DNA of 64,000 nucleotides, from assembly GCF_000244755.1 (NCBI RefSeq), contig NZ_AHOO02000005.1:868001-932000 (forward strand). The letters are read 5' to 3'. This document shows positions 25,639-35,494 of this stretch, piece after piece; the first letter of the stretch is position 1, and every line of letters begins with the position of its first letter. The translations under genes and the position numbers were made by a program. The notes beneath the pieces were generated by a model, which ran no database searches, had not been told where the DNA came from, and saw only the letters and a program-made list of their open reading frames with translations. The stretch is from Leptospira licerasiae serovar Varillal str. VAR 010 (GTDB taxonomy: Bacteria; Spirochaetota; Leptospiria; Leptospirales; Leptospiraceae).

Positions 25639-26178
25639 GTGGCTTTCAGACCGTTCGCCCTCTCTCGGATCCTTGTCCTCTTCCTTCTTATTTTTTCATT
25701 CTCCTTCTCCGTATTTGGCCAAGGGGAAAATCCCTCCAAACAAGGGCCTTCCGATCCTGACATTTTGTTTCGGATCGCGGAAGAAGCATATAAGGACCGT
25801 CGCTTTTATAAAGCAGCGGAAAGTCTTCGTAACTTCCTGGTTCTTTATCCTGGAAATTCTAAAAAAAACAGGGTGCTTAGCCTTCTCAAAGATTGTTTTC
25901 TAAAGTTGGATCGTCCTGAGAAAGCTTTGGAAGTGAGTCTGGACCTTTATAAAATGGAACCGACTGGAGAATTCGGGTTAGAATCCTACTTGGAAGCCGG
26001 GCGCCTACTAGCCAAGATGGGAGAAATCGACCAGGCGAAGCAGATTTTCTCCTCAATTTGTAGACAATCTTACTCCAGAGCGATGGCAGAAAAGGCTGCT
26101 CTGGAATTCTCCGGTATCGATCTACTTTCGGATGGGGAAGAATCTTCTCCGGAAGGGGAATCTTGTCGCGAAAAATAA
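25639..26178 (+). CDS. exported TPR-like protein
   Basis: About 179 residues. The start is uncertain: GTG at 25639 gives (M)AFRPFALSRILVLFLLIFSFSFSVFGQ, a good signal peptide cut after VFG; a TTG at 25633 is as likely, and no Shine-Dalgarno decides. After the signal come about three TPR-type helical hairpins (ILFRIAEEAYKDRRFYKAAESLRNFL, AGRLLAKMGEIDQAKQIF). Presumably periplasmic and protein-binding. It lies 96 nt upstream of a cyclic-nucleotide-binding regulator that also contains a tetratricopeptide-like middle segment. Confidence 0.7.
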   Translation: MAFRPFALSRILVLFLLIFSFSFSVFGQGENPSKQGPSDPDILFRIAEEAYKDRRFYKAAESLRNFLVLYPGNSKKNRVLSLLKDCFLKLDRPEKALEVSLDLYKMEPTGEFGLESYLEAGRLLAKMGEIDQAKQIFSSICRQSYSRAMAEKAALEFSGIDLLSDGEESSPEGESCREK

Positions 26179-26274
26179 GGAAATACTCGGATTTCGGTCC
26201 GAATTCCCTCATCACGAGCCGATACTAGTTTATAGTTGAATTCCCACGGAAGAAATTTTTAATCTCTGGTAAGT

Positions 26275-27492
26275 ATGTCCAACGGCTTCTTTCAAATCGT
26301 GAATTACCCGAAAGGGTCCTATGTCATCGTCGAAGGCAAGAAAGAAGCCCATAATTTCTTTATCATCCGACAAGGCAAGGTCAGGGTCGCCCGTGAGAAC
26401 CAAGTAGTAGGCGAGGACCCGAACCAACTTTTGGGACCTGGAGATTTTTTCGGAGTGGTTGCTGCAATGAGCCAGCACGCTCAGATCGAATCCGCAATCG
26501 CTCTAACTGATGTTTCTTTAATTCAAGTTAGTTACGACCAGTTCGGAACTCTGATCCAAAAAAATACTCCGGTAGCAATGAAGATCATTCGCTACTTCTC
26601 TATGAAACTCAGACAGTTCGACTCTACGATCACTCGTCTGTCTTTTCGTACAGCGGTAGAAGAAGATCCGAACCAGTTGTTCGCGATCGGAGAATATTAC
26701 TTTAACCAAAAGAATACTCTTCACGCCGCATACGCTTTCCAAAAATATCTGCAATATCTTCCTAACGGTCAATTTGCCACTCAGGCCAAACTGAAATTAC
26801 AGACTGTTAACCAACCGGTTGCCCCTCCTCCGATAGATTATACAAAGTTTAACCGTGCATACGGCGATAACGAGATGATCTTCTGCGAGCACGAGCCTGG
26901 TAGAGAATTATACATCATCCAACATGGAAGAGTAAAGATCACCAAGATCGTGGACTCTAACGAAGTGCTTCTCGCAGTTTTACAAAGCGGGGACATTTTT
27001 GGAGAGATGGCACTCTTAGATAATAAACCTAGATCTGCTTCTGCAATCGCTTGGGGAGAAGTTCAGTTACTTGCGATCAACAAAGCCAACTTTGAGGGAA
27101 TGGTTAAGGCCCAGCCTCAATTGGCGACTAGGCTGATCACCCTTCTTTCCGAAAGGATTTGGACCGCTTATAAGCAGCTTGCTAACTTGCTTATTTCAGA
27201 TCCTCAGGGAAGGATCGCAGATACATTGCTCACTCTTGTTGAGAAGAACAGAGTTAAGGTCATTCCTAAATCCACTTATAATTTCGAGATCGGTACTAAG
27301 GACTTGATCAAGATGGTTGGATTGACTTATCCTAAAGATGAGAACCTGGTTCTGGATCTGATCTCCAAAAACAAATTTATCAAATTAGATCAGGGAAAAA
27401 TTTCCTGCACGGATCTTGTGGAATTAGAAAAACTAGTACAAGCATTCCGTAAAAAATCGCAGATAGACGCTAAGATCAAAAAACGCGCTTAG
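26275..27492 (+). CDS. double cyclic-nucleotide-binding domain protein (Crp-like)
   Basis: 405 residues. CNB domain 1 (about 10-120) has [21 protein letters not shown] and lacks the Arg of the phosphate-binding cassette. A short TPR-like helical linker follows ([30 protein letters not shown], about 140-175). CNB domain 2 (about 195-310) has the complete cassette [16 protein letters not shown]. The C-terminal 95 residues carry a winged-helix-like segment ([27 protein letters not shown]). The second domain can probably bind cAMP or cGMP; the first probably cannot. DNA binding is plausible but not certain. The last 4 nt overlap the convergent gmd gene. Confidence 0.85.
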   Translation: MSNGFFQIVNYPKGSYVIVEGKKEAHNFFIIRQGKVRVARENQVVGEDPNQLLGPGDFFGVVAAMSQHAQIESAIALTDVSLIQVSYDQFGTLIQKNTPVAMKIIRYFSMKLRQFDSTITRLSFRTAVEEDPNQLFAIGEYYFNQKNTLHAAYAFQKYLQYLPNGQFATQAKLKLQTVNQPVAPPPIDYTKFNRAYGDNEMIFCEHEPGRELYIIQHGRVKITKIVDSNEVLLAVLQSGDIFGEMALLDNKPRSASAIAWGEVQLLAINKANFEGMVKAQPQLATRLITLLSERIWTAYKQLANLLISDPQGRIADTLLTLVEKNRVKVIPKSTYNFEIGTKDLIKMVGLTYPKDENLVLDLISKNKFIKLDQGKISCTDLVELEKLVQAFRKKSQIDAKIKKRA

Positions 27493-28511
27493 ATATTGAT
27501 CCCAACTGTTTTGCAGTCTGCCTTGATCATGATCTCTACTAGTTCCTTGAACTTGACCTTAGGTTCCCAACCAAGTTTAGCCTTTGCTTTTGCCGGATCT
27601 CCGATCAGAAGATCAACCTCGGTTGGTCTGTAAAAAGAAGGATCTACTTCTATCAAAAGTTTGCCGTCCTTCTTATTATAACCTTTCTCTTGGTCTCCTT
27701 TACCTTTCCATTCTACTTGGATGTCCAGATGTCTAAAAGATTCTTCTATAAATTCTCTGACTGTATGTGTTTCGTTTGTCGCTACTACATAATCGTCCGG
27801 CTCCGATTGTTGTAACATCATCCACATCATGTTTACGTAATCCGGTGCGTAACCCCAGTCTCTTTTTGCATCCAGGTTTCCTAAATGGATTGGGCCGCCT
27901 TTTCCGGAAACCAAGCCTGCGACACCTAGGGTGATCTTTCTGGTTACGAAACCTTCTCCTCTTCTTGGAGATTCGTGATTGAATAAAATTCCGTTGGAGG
28001 CATGCAATCCGAATGCTTCTCTATAGTTTACTACAGCCCAGTATGCGTATAATTTCGCGACTGCATAAGGTGATCTCGGATAGAATGGGGTTTTTTCGTC
28101 CTGAGGAACAGCCTGTACTTTTCCGTACAATTCGGAAGTAGAAGCTTGGTAGAATCTGGACTTTACTCCGGTTTGTTTGATGGCATCTAAAATCCTTAAA
28201 GTTCCGACCGCATCCACTTCTGCAGTGTATTCGGGAACTTCGAAAGAAACTCCTACGTGAGATTGAGCAGCTAAGTTATAAATTTCGTCCGGCTGGACTT
28301 TTTCTAAAACCCTGTTTAGGTTACTTGAATCGGTTAAGTCTCCATAATGAAGAAAAAGGTGAGGGTTCCCTCTAAGATGTTCTATCCGGTCCCGGTTCAA
28401 AGAACTGGTTCTGCGGACGATCCCGTGCACTTCGTATTTTTTTTCTAAAAGAAGTTCTGTAAGATAGGATCCGTCTTGTCCGGTGATCCCTGTAATAAGC
28501 GCCTTTTTCAT
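27489..28511 (-). CDS. gmd: GDP-mannose 4,6-dehydratase
   Basis: 340 residues, extended SDR fold. The NAD(P) loop is [11 protein letters not shown], the catalytic triad Thr/Ser in [11 protein letters not shown], Tyr and Lys in [12 protein letters not shown], and substrate residues include the [15 protein letters not shown] block specific to this family. It makes GDP-4-keto-6-deoxymannose, the precursor for GDP-fucose, GDP-rhamnose or GDP-perosamine, for surface glycan. No fcl-type reductase or other sugar gene is next to it here. The gap to the MATE gene holds a TTTGTAGGA palindrome. Confidence 0.95.
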   Translation of the reverse strand: MKKALITGITGQDGSYLTELLLEKKYEVHGIVRRTSSLNRDRIEHLRGNPHLFLHYGDLTDSSNLNRVLEKVQPDEIYNLAAQSHVGVSFEVPEYTAEVDAVGTLRILDAIKQTGVKSRFYQASTSELYGKVQAVPQDEKTPFYPRSPYAVAKLYAYWAVVNYREAFGLHASNGILFNHESPRRGEGFVTRKITLGVAGLVSGKGGPIHLGNLDAKRDWGYAPDYVNMMWMMLQQSEPDDYVVATNETHTVREFIEESFRHLDIQVEWKGKGDQEKGYNKKDGKLLIEVDPSFYRPTEVDLLIGDPAKAKAKLGWEPKVKFKELVEIMIKADCKTVGINI

Positions 28512-28586
28512 TCTGGAACCAAAAACCCCGGCTTTGCTATTGGGGCAAGAAGGATTAGATTATTAAACTGGTCTGAAAATCCAAGT

Positions 28587-28606
28587 TTTGTAGGACTTCC
28601 TACAAA
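28587..28606. repeat. palindrome TTTGTAGGA-CT-TCCTACAAA
   Basis: 9-bp perfect arms with a 2-nt centre in the gap between MATE and gmd (both minus). Same TGTAGGA-N2-TCCTACA core as at 6008-6025. Confidence 0.6.
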
Positions 28607-28610
28607 GCAT

Positions 28611-30008
28611 TTAAACCGTCCCTTTTACCCAATTTTTCTTTCTAAATTCATAGAAGAAAATTAAGGAAAGTGAAGCGATCCAAACGAATATTGCGGCCCA
28701 TAGTCCAAGAGTCCCACCTTTCCATACGATCCCGAAAAGATAAGATAAAGGAAGCATTACCATATAAGTGAGAAGAATATAGATCCTAAAGACATAGTTC
28801 TGTAAACCGGCCCCTCTCAGGGCGGCACCGATTACCATATGATATGCGTCCCCTATCTGGATGATTCCCAATAATAGAAGCACCGGATAACATTCCTCTA
28901 CTAGGGCTTGGTCCCTGGTCATCGTATACACGATCGTTTTCCCTAAGAAGATAAAACATAGACCTATAAATCCCATTACGTGTGCAGCGATGAATGCCGC
29001 ACGAAAAGCGGAATGGTAAGCCAATTTGTATTTTTTGGCTCCCATTGCCTGGCCTAGGATTGTTGTGGCAGCTACTCCAAATGCGTAACCGGGTAAGAAC
29101 GCAAAACTTAGGGTGGAAAACAGAACGTTGGATGCAGCAACCGCAAGTACGGAGATCAATCCTTGGATCTTGGAGAAGATCACGAATGCAACGTTGACTA
29201 AACCTTCTTCAAAACCTGGAGGAATTCCCACTTTAAAAATCTCTATTAAGTGTTCTTTGGTTGGTAAAAGTTTTACTCCTTCGAAATATTTCCCTAATTT
29301 ATAATAAAAAAAGAATATAGGGAATACTAAGAGCCCTGCGAACCCTGCGATGGAAGAAGCAAGACCGGCTCCTCCGATCCCCATAGGAGAAAATCCCAAG
29401 TTTCCATAGATCAATATCCAGTTAAAGATTATGTTTGCGATAGTGGTTACTGCCATGGAAACAAAACCTGCTTTGGTTAGCCCAAGGCCGTCCATGAATC
29501 CTCTGAAACAGAACCCTAAAAAATAAAAAGCGCTTCCTATAAATCTAAAATATAAATATTCGCTTCCGAGCGCGTTAACCGTCTTTTCAGGACCGATCCA
29601 AAACATGATCCATTCTGAAACCCAAGGTCCTAATATGGATAAAAAACATCCCAAAAGTACGGAGAGATAAAGTGTAGAAACTCCAACCTTACCGATCTCG
29701 GATATTCTACCTTCTCCAAATCTTCTTGCTACTATGATCTGTACTCCCATTGAAAATCCGATTAGGAATGCAACAAGAGTGTAATAACATGTCCCGCCTA
29801 TGCCTATAGCAGCGATTGCATTTTGGCCGAGGTATCCTACCATAACCGTATCGGTTATCCAAACCAAAGATTGGCTTAACATTCCAAAAACAACAGGCAG
29901 AGCTAAGGAAAGGATTTTTAGGTTCAATCGACTCGGGCGATATAGTTTGAGTATTTTTTTATAGAATGGAGCCAAGTAGTTTCCAGCTTTGAGAGGAGGG
30001 TTGTGCAA
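28611..30008 (-). CDS. MATE-family multidrug/metabolite exporter
   Basis: 465 residues with about twelve membrane helices in two related halves. Each half opens with a P-x-x-x-G-x-L-x-Q-like helix, as in LALPVVFGMLSQSLVWITDTVMVGYLG, and the second half has GVAATTILGQAMGA. Na+ or H+ antiport of cationic drugs or metabolites is the family role. The frame opens at a TTG (30008) with no convincing ribosome site, and a TTG about 11 codons later (preceded by GGAAA) may be the true start. The substrate is unknown. Confidence 0.88.
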   Translation of the reverse strand: MHNPPLKAGNYLAPFYKKILKLYRPSRLNLKILSLALPVVFGMLSQSLVWITDTVMVGYLGQNAIAAIGIGGTCYYTLVAFLIGFSMGVQIIVARRFGEGRISEIGKVGVSTLYLSVLLGCFLSILGPWVSEWIMFWIGPEKTVNALGSEYLYFRFIGSAFYFLGFCFRGFMDGLGLTKAGFVSMAVTTIANIIFNWILIYGNLGFSPMGIGGAGLASSIAGFAGLLVFPIFFFYYKLGKYFEGVKLLPTKEHLIEIFKVGIPPGFEEGLVNVAFVIFSKIQGLISVLAVAASNVLFSTLSFAFLPGYAFGVAATTILGQAMGAKKYKLAYHSAFRAAFIAAHVMGFIGLCFIFLGKTIVYTMTRDQALVEECYPVLLLLGIIQIGDAYHMVIGAALRGAGLQNYVFRIYILLTYMVMLPLSYLFGIVWKGGTLGLWAAIFVWIASLSLIFFYEFRKKNWVKGTV

Positions 30009-30032
30009 ACAACATTTTTTCCGCGAAAAACG

Positions 30033-30047
30033 GTTTATCCCGGTAAC
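30033..30047. repeat. 15-mer GTTTATCCCGGTAAC (copy 1)
   Basis: Identical to 45646-45660. It lies 37 nt before the adenosine deaminase-like gene. Confidence 0.35.
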
Positions 30048-30083
30048 GAGAGAGTTAAGATGACTTAAAAGCGTAGAAGATAC

Positions 30084-31409
30084 ATGGATTCGAATTTAGG
30101 ATTTGTAGACCTTCATAATCATCTATACGGTAGTCTGAAACCGGAACTACTTAGGCAAATGGGTTTGAACAATCCTTCTCCTCGTTGGGAAATTTTTACG
30201 AAACCTTTCCAAGAACTGTATGGAAAGTCCATCAATACTGAAACATTCTTCGAAGATCATAAGTCTTTGGAAGATTTTAAAAAGATCTACTTATTTAATC
30301 ACCAAGGCCCTTTTCCTGAATTCCAAGCAAAGTTTAATCTAATCATTGCTCTTTCTAAATTCGATCCTCAAGAGATCAAATTCGTATCCAAACATATAAC
30401 TAAGGATCAATACGAAGAAGGAGTCGTATTCGGTGAATATCGCATAATGTATTCTCCGCTTGATACTTACGAAGGTATTTATTCCAAAACTTTAGCCGCT
30501 TGCGAAGGATTTGAAGAAGCCGAGTCCGAACTTTCCGGAAGGGCAAAATCTCGGTTGGTAGTTTCCTTGCATAGGGATGGTGAGGTTTTTAAAGAATACG
30601 AAATGTTAAAGGAGATGATGGAAAAAGATCCCCTCATCAAAAAGTATCTAGTCGGATTAGATTTTTGTTATATTGAAGAAGGATTTCCGCCTAAAGGTAA
30701 AAGAGAATTTCTAAAAGAAGTTCAAAAAGATAATATTGCGGAAAATTCCACAGCGCTTACAGTTCTTTATCATGTGGGGGAATCTTTTTTGGACAAAACT
30801 CTTCTCTCTGCATCTCGCTGGGTAGTGGAATCTGCGGAATGGGGCGCTCACAGGCTAGGACATGCAATCGCAGTAGGCTTGGATCCGAATGCGTATCTTG
30901 GGAAAAAGGTTTTAGAACCTGTCTCCGAAAGGGAAGATACTCTCAGATTTCAATTAGATCATTGGGAAGAAATTTCCAGATATGGAGAATTGCCTCCTAA
31001 AAAAAGATTGGAATCGGAATTAGATTCGATCCGACATAAGGAGAAGGTAGAAATTTCCGTTACTGAAAATCTGGTCTCTGAAACAAAGGCATTTCAAGAG
31101 TATTGTATGGATCGGATCAAAAATACGAATGCAGTCATCGAATCTTGTCCCAGTTCCAACGAGTATATTGGAATGGTGCGAGATAAAACTCATCATCCTT
31201 TAGTTAGATTCGCTCGTAATGATCTAAAATTTACCATCTCCACCGACGATCCTGGGATTTTCGGGACCAATATCAAAGAAGAATACGATAAGGCGGGAAG
31301 TTTGGGATTAGACGCTATACTTTTGGAAAAAATCAGAAAGGACTCTTTTCAATATACATCCGAAATTCTTTCCGGAAGAATAAGATCAGAACAAGGAGCA
31401 GTCCTATAA
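30084..31409 (+). CDS. adenosine deaminase-family hydrolase
   Basis: 441 residues, metal-dependent TIM barrel. The HxH metal pair is in [10 protein letters not shown], a further His in LYHVGES, the catalytic His region GAHRLGHA, and the Asp pair in [10 protein letters not shown]. This fits adenosine/AMP deaminase-type enzymes, but the protein is longer than standard Add (about 340) and has extra helical segments (about 290-350), so the substrate may differ (adenosine, adenine or a modified base). The next gene starts 1 nt after its stop, so both are in one operon. Confidence 0.85.
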   Translation: MDSNLGFVDLHNHLYGSLKPELLRQMGLNNPSPRWEIFTKPFQELYGKSINTETFFEDHKSLEDFKKIYLFNHQGPFPEFQAKFNLIIALSKFDPQEIKFVSKHITKDQYEEGVVFGEYRIMYSPLDTYEGIYSKTLAACEGFEEAESELSGRAKSRLVVSLHRDGEVFKEYEMLKEMMEKDPLIKKYLVGLDFCYIEEGFPPKGKREFLKEVQKDNIAENSTALTVLYHVGESFLDKTLLSASRWVVESAEWGAHRLGHAIAVGLDPNAYLGKKVLEPVSEREDTLRFQLDHWEEISRYGELPPKKRLESELDSIRHKEKVEISVTENLVSETKAFQEYCMDRIKNTNAVIESCPSSNEYIGMVRDKTHHPLVRFARNDLKFTISTDDPGIFGTNIKEEYDKAGSLGLDAILLEKIRKDSFQYTSEILSGRIRSEQGAVL

Positions 31410-31410
31410 A

Positions 31411-32184
31411 ATGAGATCTTTTTCCGGCTTAAACAAGCTCCTTACTTTTTGTTTTCTCTTTGTTTTCTCTTTTCCGATCATTTCCCAGAACCAAAGTGAT
31501 TTTTCGGATCCGTACGATTATAATTTAAGAAATTATAAAGATGAAAAATCTCCCGACGGATTTAGGGAATATTCCATTCCGCCTAAAATGGATAAACCTG
31601 CCTTAGTAAATCCTAGAAATGTGCAAGTTCCTTTCCAAACGGGTTTACCTACCACTTCCGGAAGCCAAGGAACCAGGAGAACTACGAACCCGGTGCAAGG
31701 CAGAGGCGATGACGGGCTTTTTAATCCGGTCACTGGGGAAGTAAATACCGAAGCCTTACAAAGACAGCAAGACCAAGCAAGAGATCGCAAAAGAAAATTA
31801 GAAGAATTCGGTAGCGAGCCACAACCTTATACGGAATCCAGGCTTCGCCGTTTTTCTATCATATTTTTTATGACGCTGCCAATCGCTGCAGGTGTGACGT
31901 ATGGTGCGTTAGCCGCTGCTGAACCAGGTTATCAAAAAACTTTCGAGGGAGGATGGATCGTTTTCGGTGTCGCCTCTACACTAGCATTGACGAATGCATG
32001 GCTGGATTTAAGAGACTATGATCGTATGAAGTTGGAGAACCAACCACAAAGTCCTACTCCCAACCCGACTGTGCCTGATAAACTTTCCGAAACGATACAT
32101 CCAAGGGCGATCCCAGGATATGGATTGTATTCCAGAAATTTCGAGTATAGAATGGAATTCGAATTTTTCGGCACTCGTTTTTGA
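31411..32184 (+). CDS. exported or membrane protein of unknown function
   Basis: 257 residues. The N-terminal signal-like stretch is LLTFCFLFVFSFPIISQ, then a Pro/Asn/Gln/Arg-rich low-complexity region (about 30-135), two membrane helices (FSIIFFMTLPIAAGVTYGALAA and WIVFGVASTLALTNAWL) and a Pro-rich stretch before an aromatic end (EFFGTRF). An AAGGAG site stands 12 nt before the ATG. It is sandwiched between the deaminase-like gene and ktrB (6 nt to ktrB), so the four genes may form one unit. No family recognised. Confidence 0.65.
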   Translation: MRSFSGLNKLLTFCFLFVFSFPIISQNQSDFSDPYDYNLRNYKDEKSPDGFREYSIPPKMDKPALVNPRNVQVPFQTGLPTTSGSQGTRRTTNPVQGRGDDGLFNPVTGEVNTEALQRQQDQARDRKRKLEEFGSEPQPYTESRLRRFSIIFFMTLPIAAGVTYGALAAAEPGYQKTFEGGWIVFGVASTLALTNAWLDLRDYDRMKLENQPQSPTPNPTVPDKLSETIHPRAIPGYGLYSRNFEYRMEFEFFGTRF

Positions 32185-32190
32185 TAGAAT

Positions 32191-33993
32191 ATGAATTCTT
32201 TTTTAGATCCCGACTTGCGGACCAAATTAGTTTCCGAATGGGGAAGGATCTCGCTCTTCTTTGAGGAGAATATCAAACCTTTCTTAAGATTTATATTCGG
32301 TGTTTTGGGGATTGTTTCCCTTTTTATACTGATATTTTTGTACGGATTTTATTATCCTCCCCAATGGATTCATCCACTTCGTTTAGTTACCATGACTATA
32401 GTTTGGTATTTGGTAATTTACGAATGTTTAAGCTTTCTATTCACTTTAACTCCATATCGTTCTTATTTAAAGTTTCATAAGATAGAAGCAATTGTAGTTT
32501 TAGTAGTACTATTACAATTCTTCTTAGAGGAAAAAATAGAATCCATTCTTTCCCAACAAAGAACGGAAGAGGTCATACTTTTATTCTTATCTTTAAGTCA
32601 GTTAACTTTGGCTTTCGGAGGGTTTGCGCATTTTTTGAGAAGGGCCAGACTTTCTCTCGGAAAAATTTCTCCTTCATTGGTGATGACGGGAAGTTTTGCG
32701 ATCCTAATCTTTTTGGGGACCGCTGCATTATGCCTTCCGAGAGCGGAAGCGAGACCGATCCAATTAGTGGATCTTTTTTTTACGGCGGTAAGCGCAGTAT
32801 GTGTCACAGGTCTTAGCACCATAGATGTTTCACAGGATTTAACCGGGACTGGACAAGTAATCTTGATGGTCCTTGTTCAACTCGGCGGTTTAGGGCTTAT
32901 GACCTTGACGGTATTCTTTGCATTGGTTTTAGAAGGGCAGGTTTCCGTAACGGAAAAACTGATCGTCAAAGATCTATTTAGCCAAGAATCCATCGGAAGA
33001 GCGGGTTCGATCTTAAAACAAGTTGCTTACCAAACATTTGCGATAGAAGGGATCGGTTCAGTCTTCCTTTATCTAACATTCCCAAAAGAACTCGGATTTT
33101 CCCAAAAGGAACTTATCTTTCAATCGATCTTTCATTCTATAACAGGATTTTGTAACGCAGGTTTTGCCCTTTTTTCAAAAGGCCTAGCGGAGCCTTATTT
33201 TAGAGAATCATATTCATTTCTTTCTACCTTGATGATCTTGATTGTGTTCGGCGGTTTAGGGTTTCCTACTGTGAATCAGCTTTTAAAGAAGATCAGATTT
33301 AACGGAGAATCTTTTCGATATCGTTTTTCCCTAGGCTCTAAGCTGATCCTGATCATGACTCTATCTTTATTGATCTTCGGTTGGATATCCTACTGGGTAT
33401 TAGAAAGAAACTTTAGTTTGAAGGATTTGAGTTGGTACGACCAAGCGTTTCACTCTTTATTCTATTCAGTCACTACAAGGACAGCGGGATTTAATACTTT
33501 GGATACTTCTACCATGGGGATACCAATGGTATTCGTGAGTTTATTTTTAATGTGGGTGGGCGCTTCCCCTAATTCTACGGGAGGAGGGATTAAAACTTCC
33601 ACGTTGGCGCTTGCGTTCTTACAGTTTTATCAATTTTTTACGGGAAAAGAAAGAGTGGACGTTTTCGGAAGGACCGTCGCGGAAAATTCTCTTTCCAGGG
33701 CGTCGGTTGCGATCGTACTTTCCATGTTTATAATATTTCTGGGGATCTTCTTTATAGTCTGCTTCGAAAAACCTTTTCCTTTTCTGGATATTTGTTATGA
33801 AGTGGTTTCCGCTTATGGGACTACTGGTCTTTCAAGAGGGATCACTTCTAAGTTTGAGACTCCCGGAAAATTACTTTTATGTTTTGTAATGTTTGTGGGA
33901 AGAGTAGGGGTATTGACGGTATTATTAGCTTTTGTTCCAAAACGGAAACCTAGAAGATATTGGTATCCTGAAGAATACGTCGTAGTCGGTTAG
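32191..33993 (+). CDS. ktrB: KtrB/TrkH-type potassium transporter subunit
   Basis: 600 residues. The four pore-loop selectivity segments are readable: SAVCVTGLSTIDVS, TGFCNAGFALFS, TTRTAGFNTLD and SAYGTTGLSRGI, each with the filter Gly. Potassium (with sodium) enters through this channel-like membrane subunit, gated by the RCK protein encoded 12 nt downstream. The conserved pore unit starts only near residue 165. Before it are about four extra membrane helices (roughly residues 30-150) that ordinary KtrB (about 450 residues) lacks. Confidence 0.9.
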   Translation: MNSFLDPDLRTKLVSEWGRISLFFEENIKPFLRFIFGVLGIVSLFILIFLYGFYYPPQWIHPLRLVTMTIVWYLVIYECLSFLFTLTPYRSYLKFHKIEAIVVLVVLLQFFLEEKIESILSQQRTEEVILLFLSLSQLTLAFGGFAHFLRRARLSLGKISPSLVMTGSFAILIFLGTAALCLPRAEARPIQLVDLFFTAVSAVCVTGLSTIDVSQDLTGTGQVILMVLVQLGGLGLMTLTVFFALVLEGQVSVTEKLIVKDLFSQESIGRAGSILKQVAYQTFAIEGIGSVFLYLTFPKELGFSQKELIFQSIFHSITGFCNAGFALFSKGLAEPYFRESYSFLSTLMILIVFGGLGFPTVNQLLKKIRFNGESFRYRFSLGSKLILIMTLSLLIFGWISYWVLERNFSLKDLSWYDQAFHSLFYSVTTRTAGFNTLDTSTMGIPMVFVSLFLMWVGASPNSTGGGIKTSTLALAFLQFYQFFTGKERVDVFGRTVAENSLSRASVAIVLSMFIIFLGIFFIVCFEKPFPFLDICYEVVSAYGTTGLSRGITSKFETPGKLLLCFVMFVGRVGVLTVLLAFVPKRKPRRYWYPEEYVVVG

Positions 33994-34005
33994 AGGAAGG
34001 TTCGA

Positions 34006-34695
34006 ATGAGAAAGAAAAGGGTCGCAGTCATTGGCCTAGGAGACTTCGGGATAGAACTCGTAAAGAGATTGTATGAAGACGGACAAGAAGTTACGGCAAT
34101 CGATCAGGACAAAAACAAAATAGATCGTATCAGAGAATTCTCCACATATTGTGTAGCGATAGATTCCACGGATGAATCGGAATTGAAAGAGCACGGTTTG
34201 GATGAAATGGACGCTGTAGTTTTGGCTATCGGAGATAATTTCGAAAATCTGATCGTGACTGCGGACGCTTTGAAGAAGATCGGAGCAATCAATATATTTG
34301 CCCGTTATCAATCCGATCTTAACAAAAGAGTTTTGCAGATGTTGGGAATAGAGAACTTATTCAATCCGGAAGAACGGGCTGCTCATTCTATGGCAGAACA
34401 ACTTGCGAATAGTAGTGTAAAAGATGTTACCTTGCTCGGACAAGATTATCGAATTTTGGAGGCTATGGTCCCAAAACATATGCAGGGCAAGACAGTACAA
34501 GGTGCAAAGCTCAGAGAAGATTGGAATTTAAATCTGATCACAGTCAAAAGACCCAAAAAGACCAGACGAAAATCGGATCAAAGAGACGAGGAAGTTTTAG
34601 GGATTCCTTCTCCGAATCTTGTATTGTCGGAAGGAGATATCTTAGTTCTGTTCGGAAAAGCTGAGGATCTGGAACAGATGATTGGAAATCGTTAA
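34006..34695 (+). CDS. ktrA: KtrA/TrkA-type RCK regulatory subunit
   Basis: 229 residues. RCK-N Rossmann domain with VAVIGLGDFGIELVKRLYEDGQEVTAIDQD (GxGxxG) and a following Asp for nucleotide binding, then an RCK-C (TrkA-C) domain (about 140-225). Residues about 180-195 form a basic insertion (KRPKKTRRKSDQRDEE). It forms the cytosolic octameric ring that gates KtrB in response to ATP/ADP. A GGAAGG site sits 5 nt before the ATG. Confidence 0.93.
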   Translation: MRKKRVAVIGLGDFGIELVKRLYEDGQEVTAIDQDKNKIDRIREFSTYCVAIDSTDESELKEHGLDEMDAVVLAIGDNFENLIVTADALKKIGAINIFARYQSDLNKRVLQMLGIENLFNPEERAAHSMAEQLANSSVKDVTLLGQDYRILEAMVPKHMQGKTVQGAKLREDWNLNLITVKRPKKTRRKSDQRDEEVLGIPSPNLVLSEGDILVLFGKAEDLEQMIGNR

Positions 34696-34792
34696 CTAAG
34701 TTTTTTATACTTTTGAGCAAAACTATCGAATTTTAAATGAAAACGATCCGATTTGGGAGTAAAATTGAATCCAATCCGGTCGAAAGAATATA

Positions 34793-35494
34793 ATGATGAG
34801 AGTTCTGATCCTTTTGCTACTATTAGGATGTAATTTTTGTTCTCCTCTCCAGGTAAAGTCCCAGGTAGAGGTAGAAAGATCAGATCATATCCGTTACTAC
34901 GAAAAAACCTACGCATTTCTTCCGTTCTTCGGCCAAGCTCCTCCCATTATCATCCGTGAAAACGAGGATCTAATACGAGAAAAACTTGCTGAGAAGGGAT
35001 ACAGAGAAGTAGATATCTCAAGAGCGGATCAATTAATACATTATGATATTTTAATTTTTCCGAGAGGTAGCGTGATCGATCATAAAGCGGACTTAGGCGC
35101 CTTCGGAGGATGGACCAGCGCAAGAGGAATGAGATACCATTCTTACGGAGGAACTTCCAGTAGATTGGCGGCTGTGCCTATTTTAGGAAGTGTAGGAGGG
35201 TATTCTCCGTTTGCATTTATGGGAAATTTCGGCAATTCCAGAATTTCAGGTGCCAGTCCTTATTACGAAAATTTTTACGATGTGATCTTTAAATTAGTGA
35301 TCTATGACGGAAAACGTTATAGAGGACTTCCTTCCAGTGTACTTTTAAAAGCGAACGTGGAAGGAGAAGGTAGATCCGGACCGATGTTCGATGTTATCCC
35401 TTATCTGATCACCGGCTTTTTTAAATCATTTCCTAATTTCGCAGGAGAAAAGAATGAAATCATCTCCGAAGAAGAAGTTTGGAGAGGGCATTGA
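34793..35494 (+). CDS. putative lipoprotein
   Basis: 233 residues starting MMRVLILLLLLGCNFCSPL; the lipobox is LLLGC (Cys13) or, less likely, NFC (Cys16). The mature part has an Asp/Glu-rich start, a Gly/Ser-rich centre (RGMRYHSYGGTSSRLAAVPILGSVGGYSPFAFMGN) and the DVIFKLVIYDGKRYRG segment, as seen in DUF4136-like envelope lipoproteins, though I cannot confirm that family. Its TGA stop abuts the TCA (stop of the convergent gene), so TGATCA ends both genes. Confidence 0.65.
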   Translation: MMRVLILLLLLGCNFCSPLQVKSQVEVERSDHIRYYEKTYAFLPFFGQAPPIIIRENEDLIREKLAEKGYREVDISRADQLIHYDILIFPRGSVIDHKADLGAFGGWTSARGMRYHSYGGTSSRLAAVPILGSVGGYSPFAFMGNFGNSRISGASPYYENFYDVIFKLVIYDGKRYRGLPSSVLLKANVEGEGRSGPMFDVIPYLITGFFKSFPNFAGEKNEIISEEEVWRGH

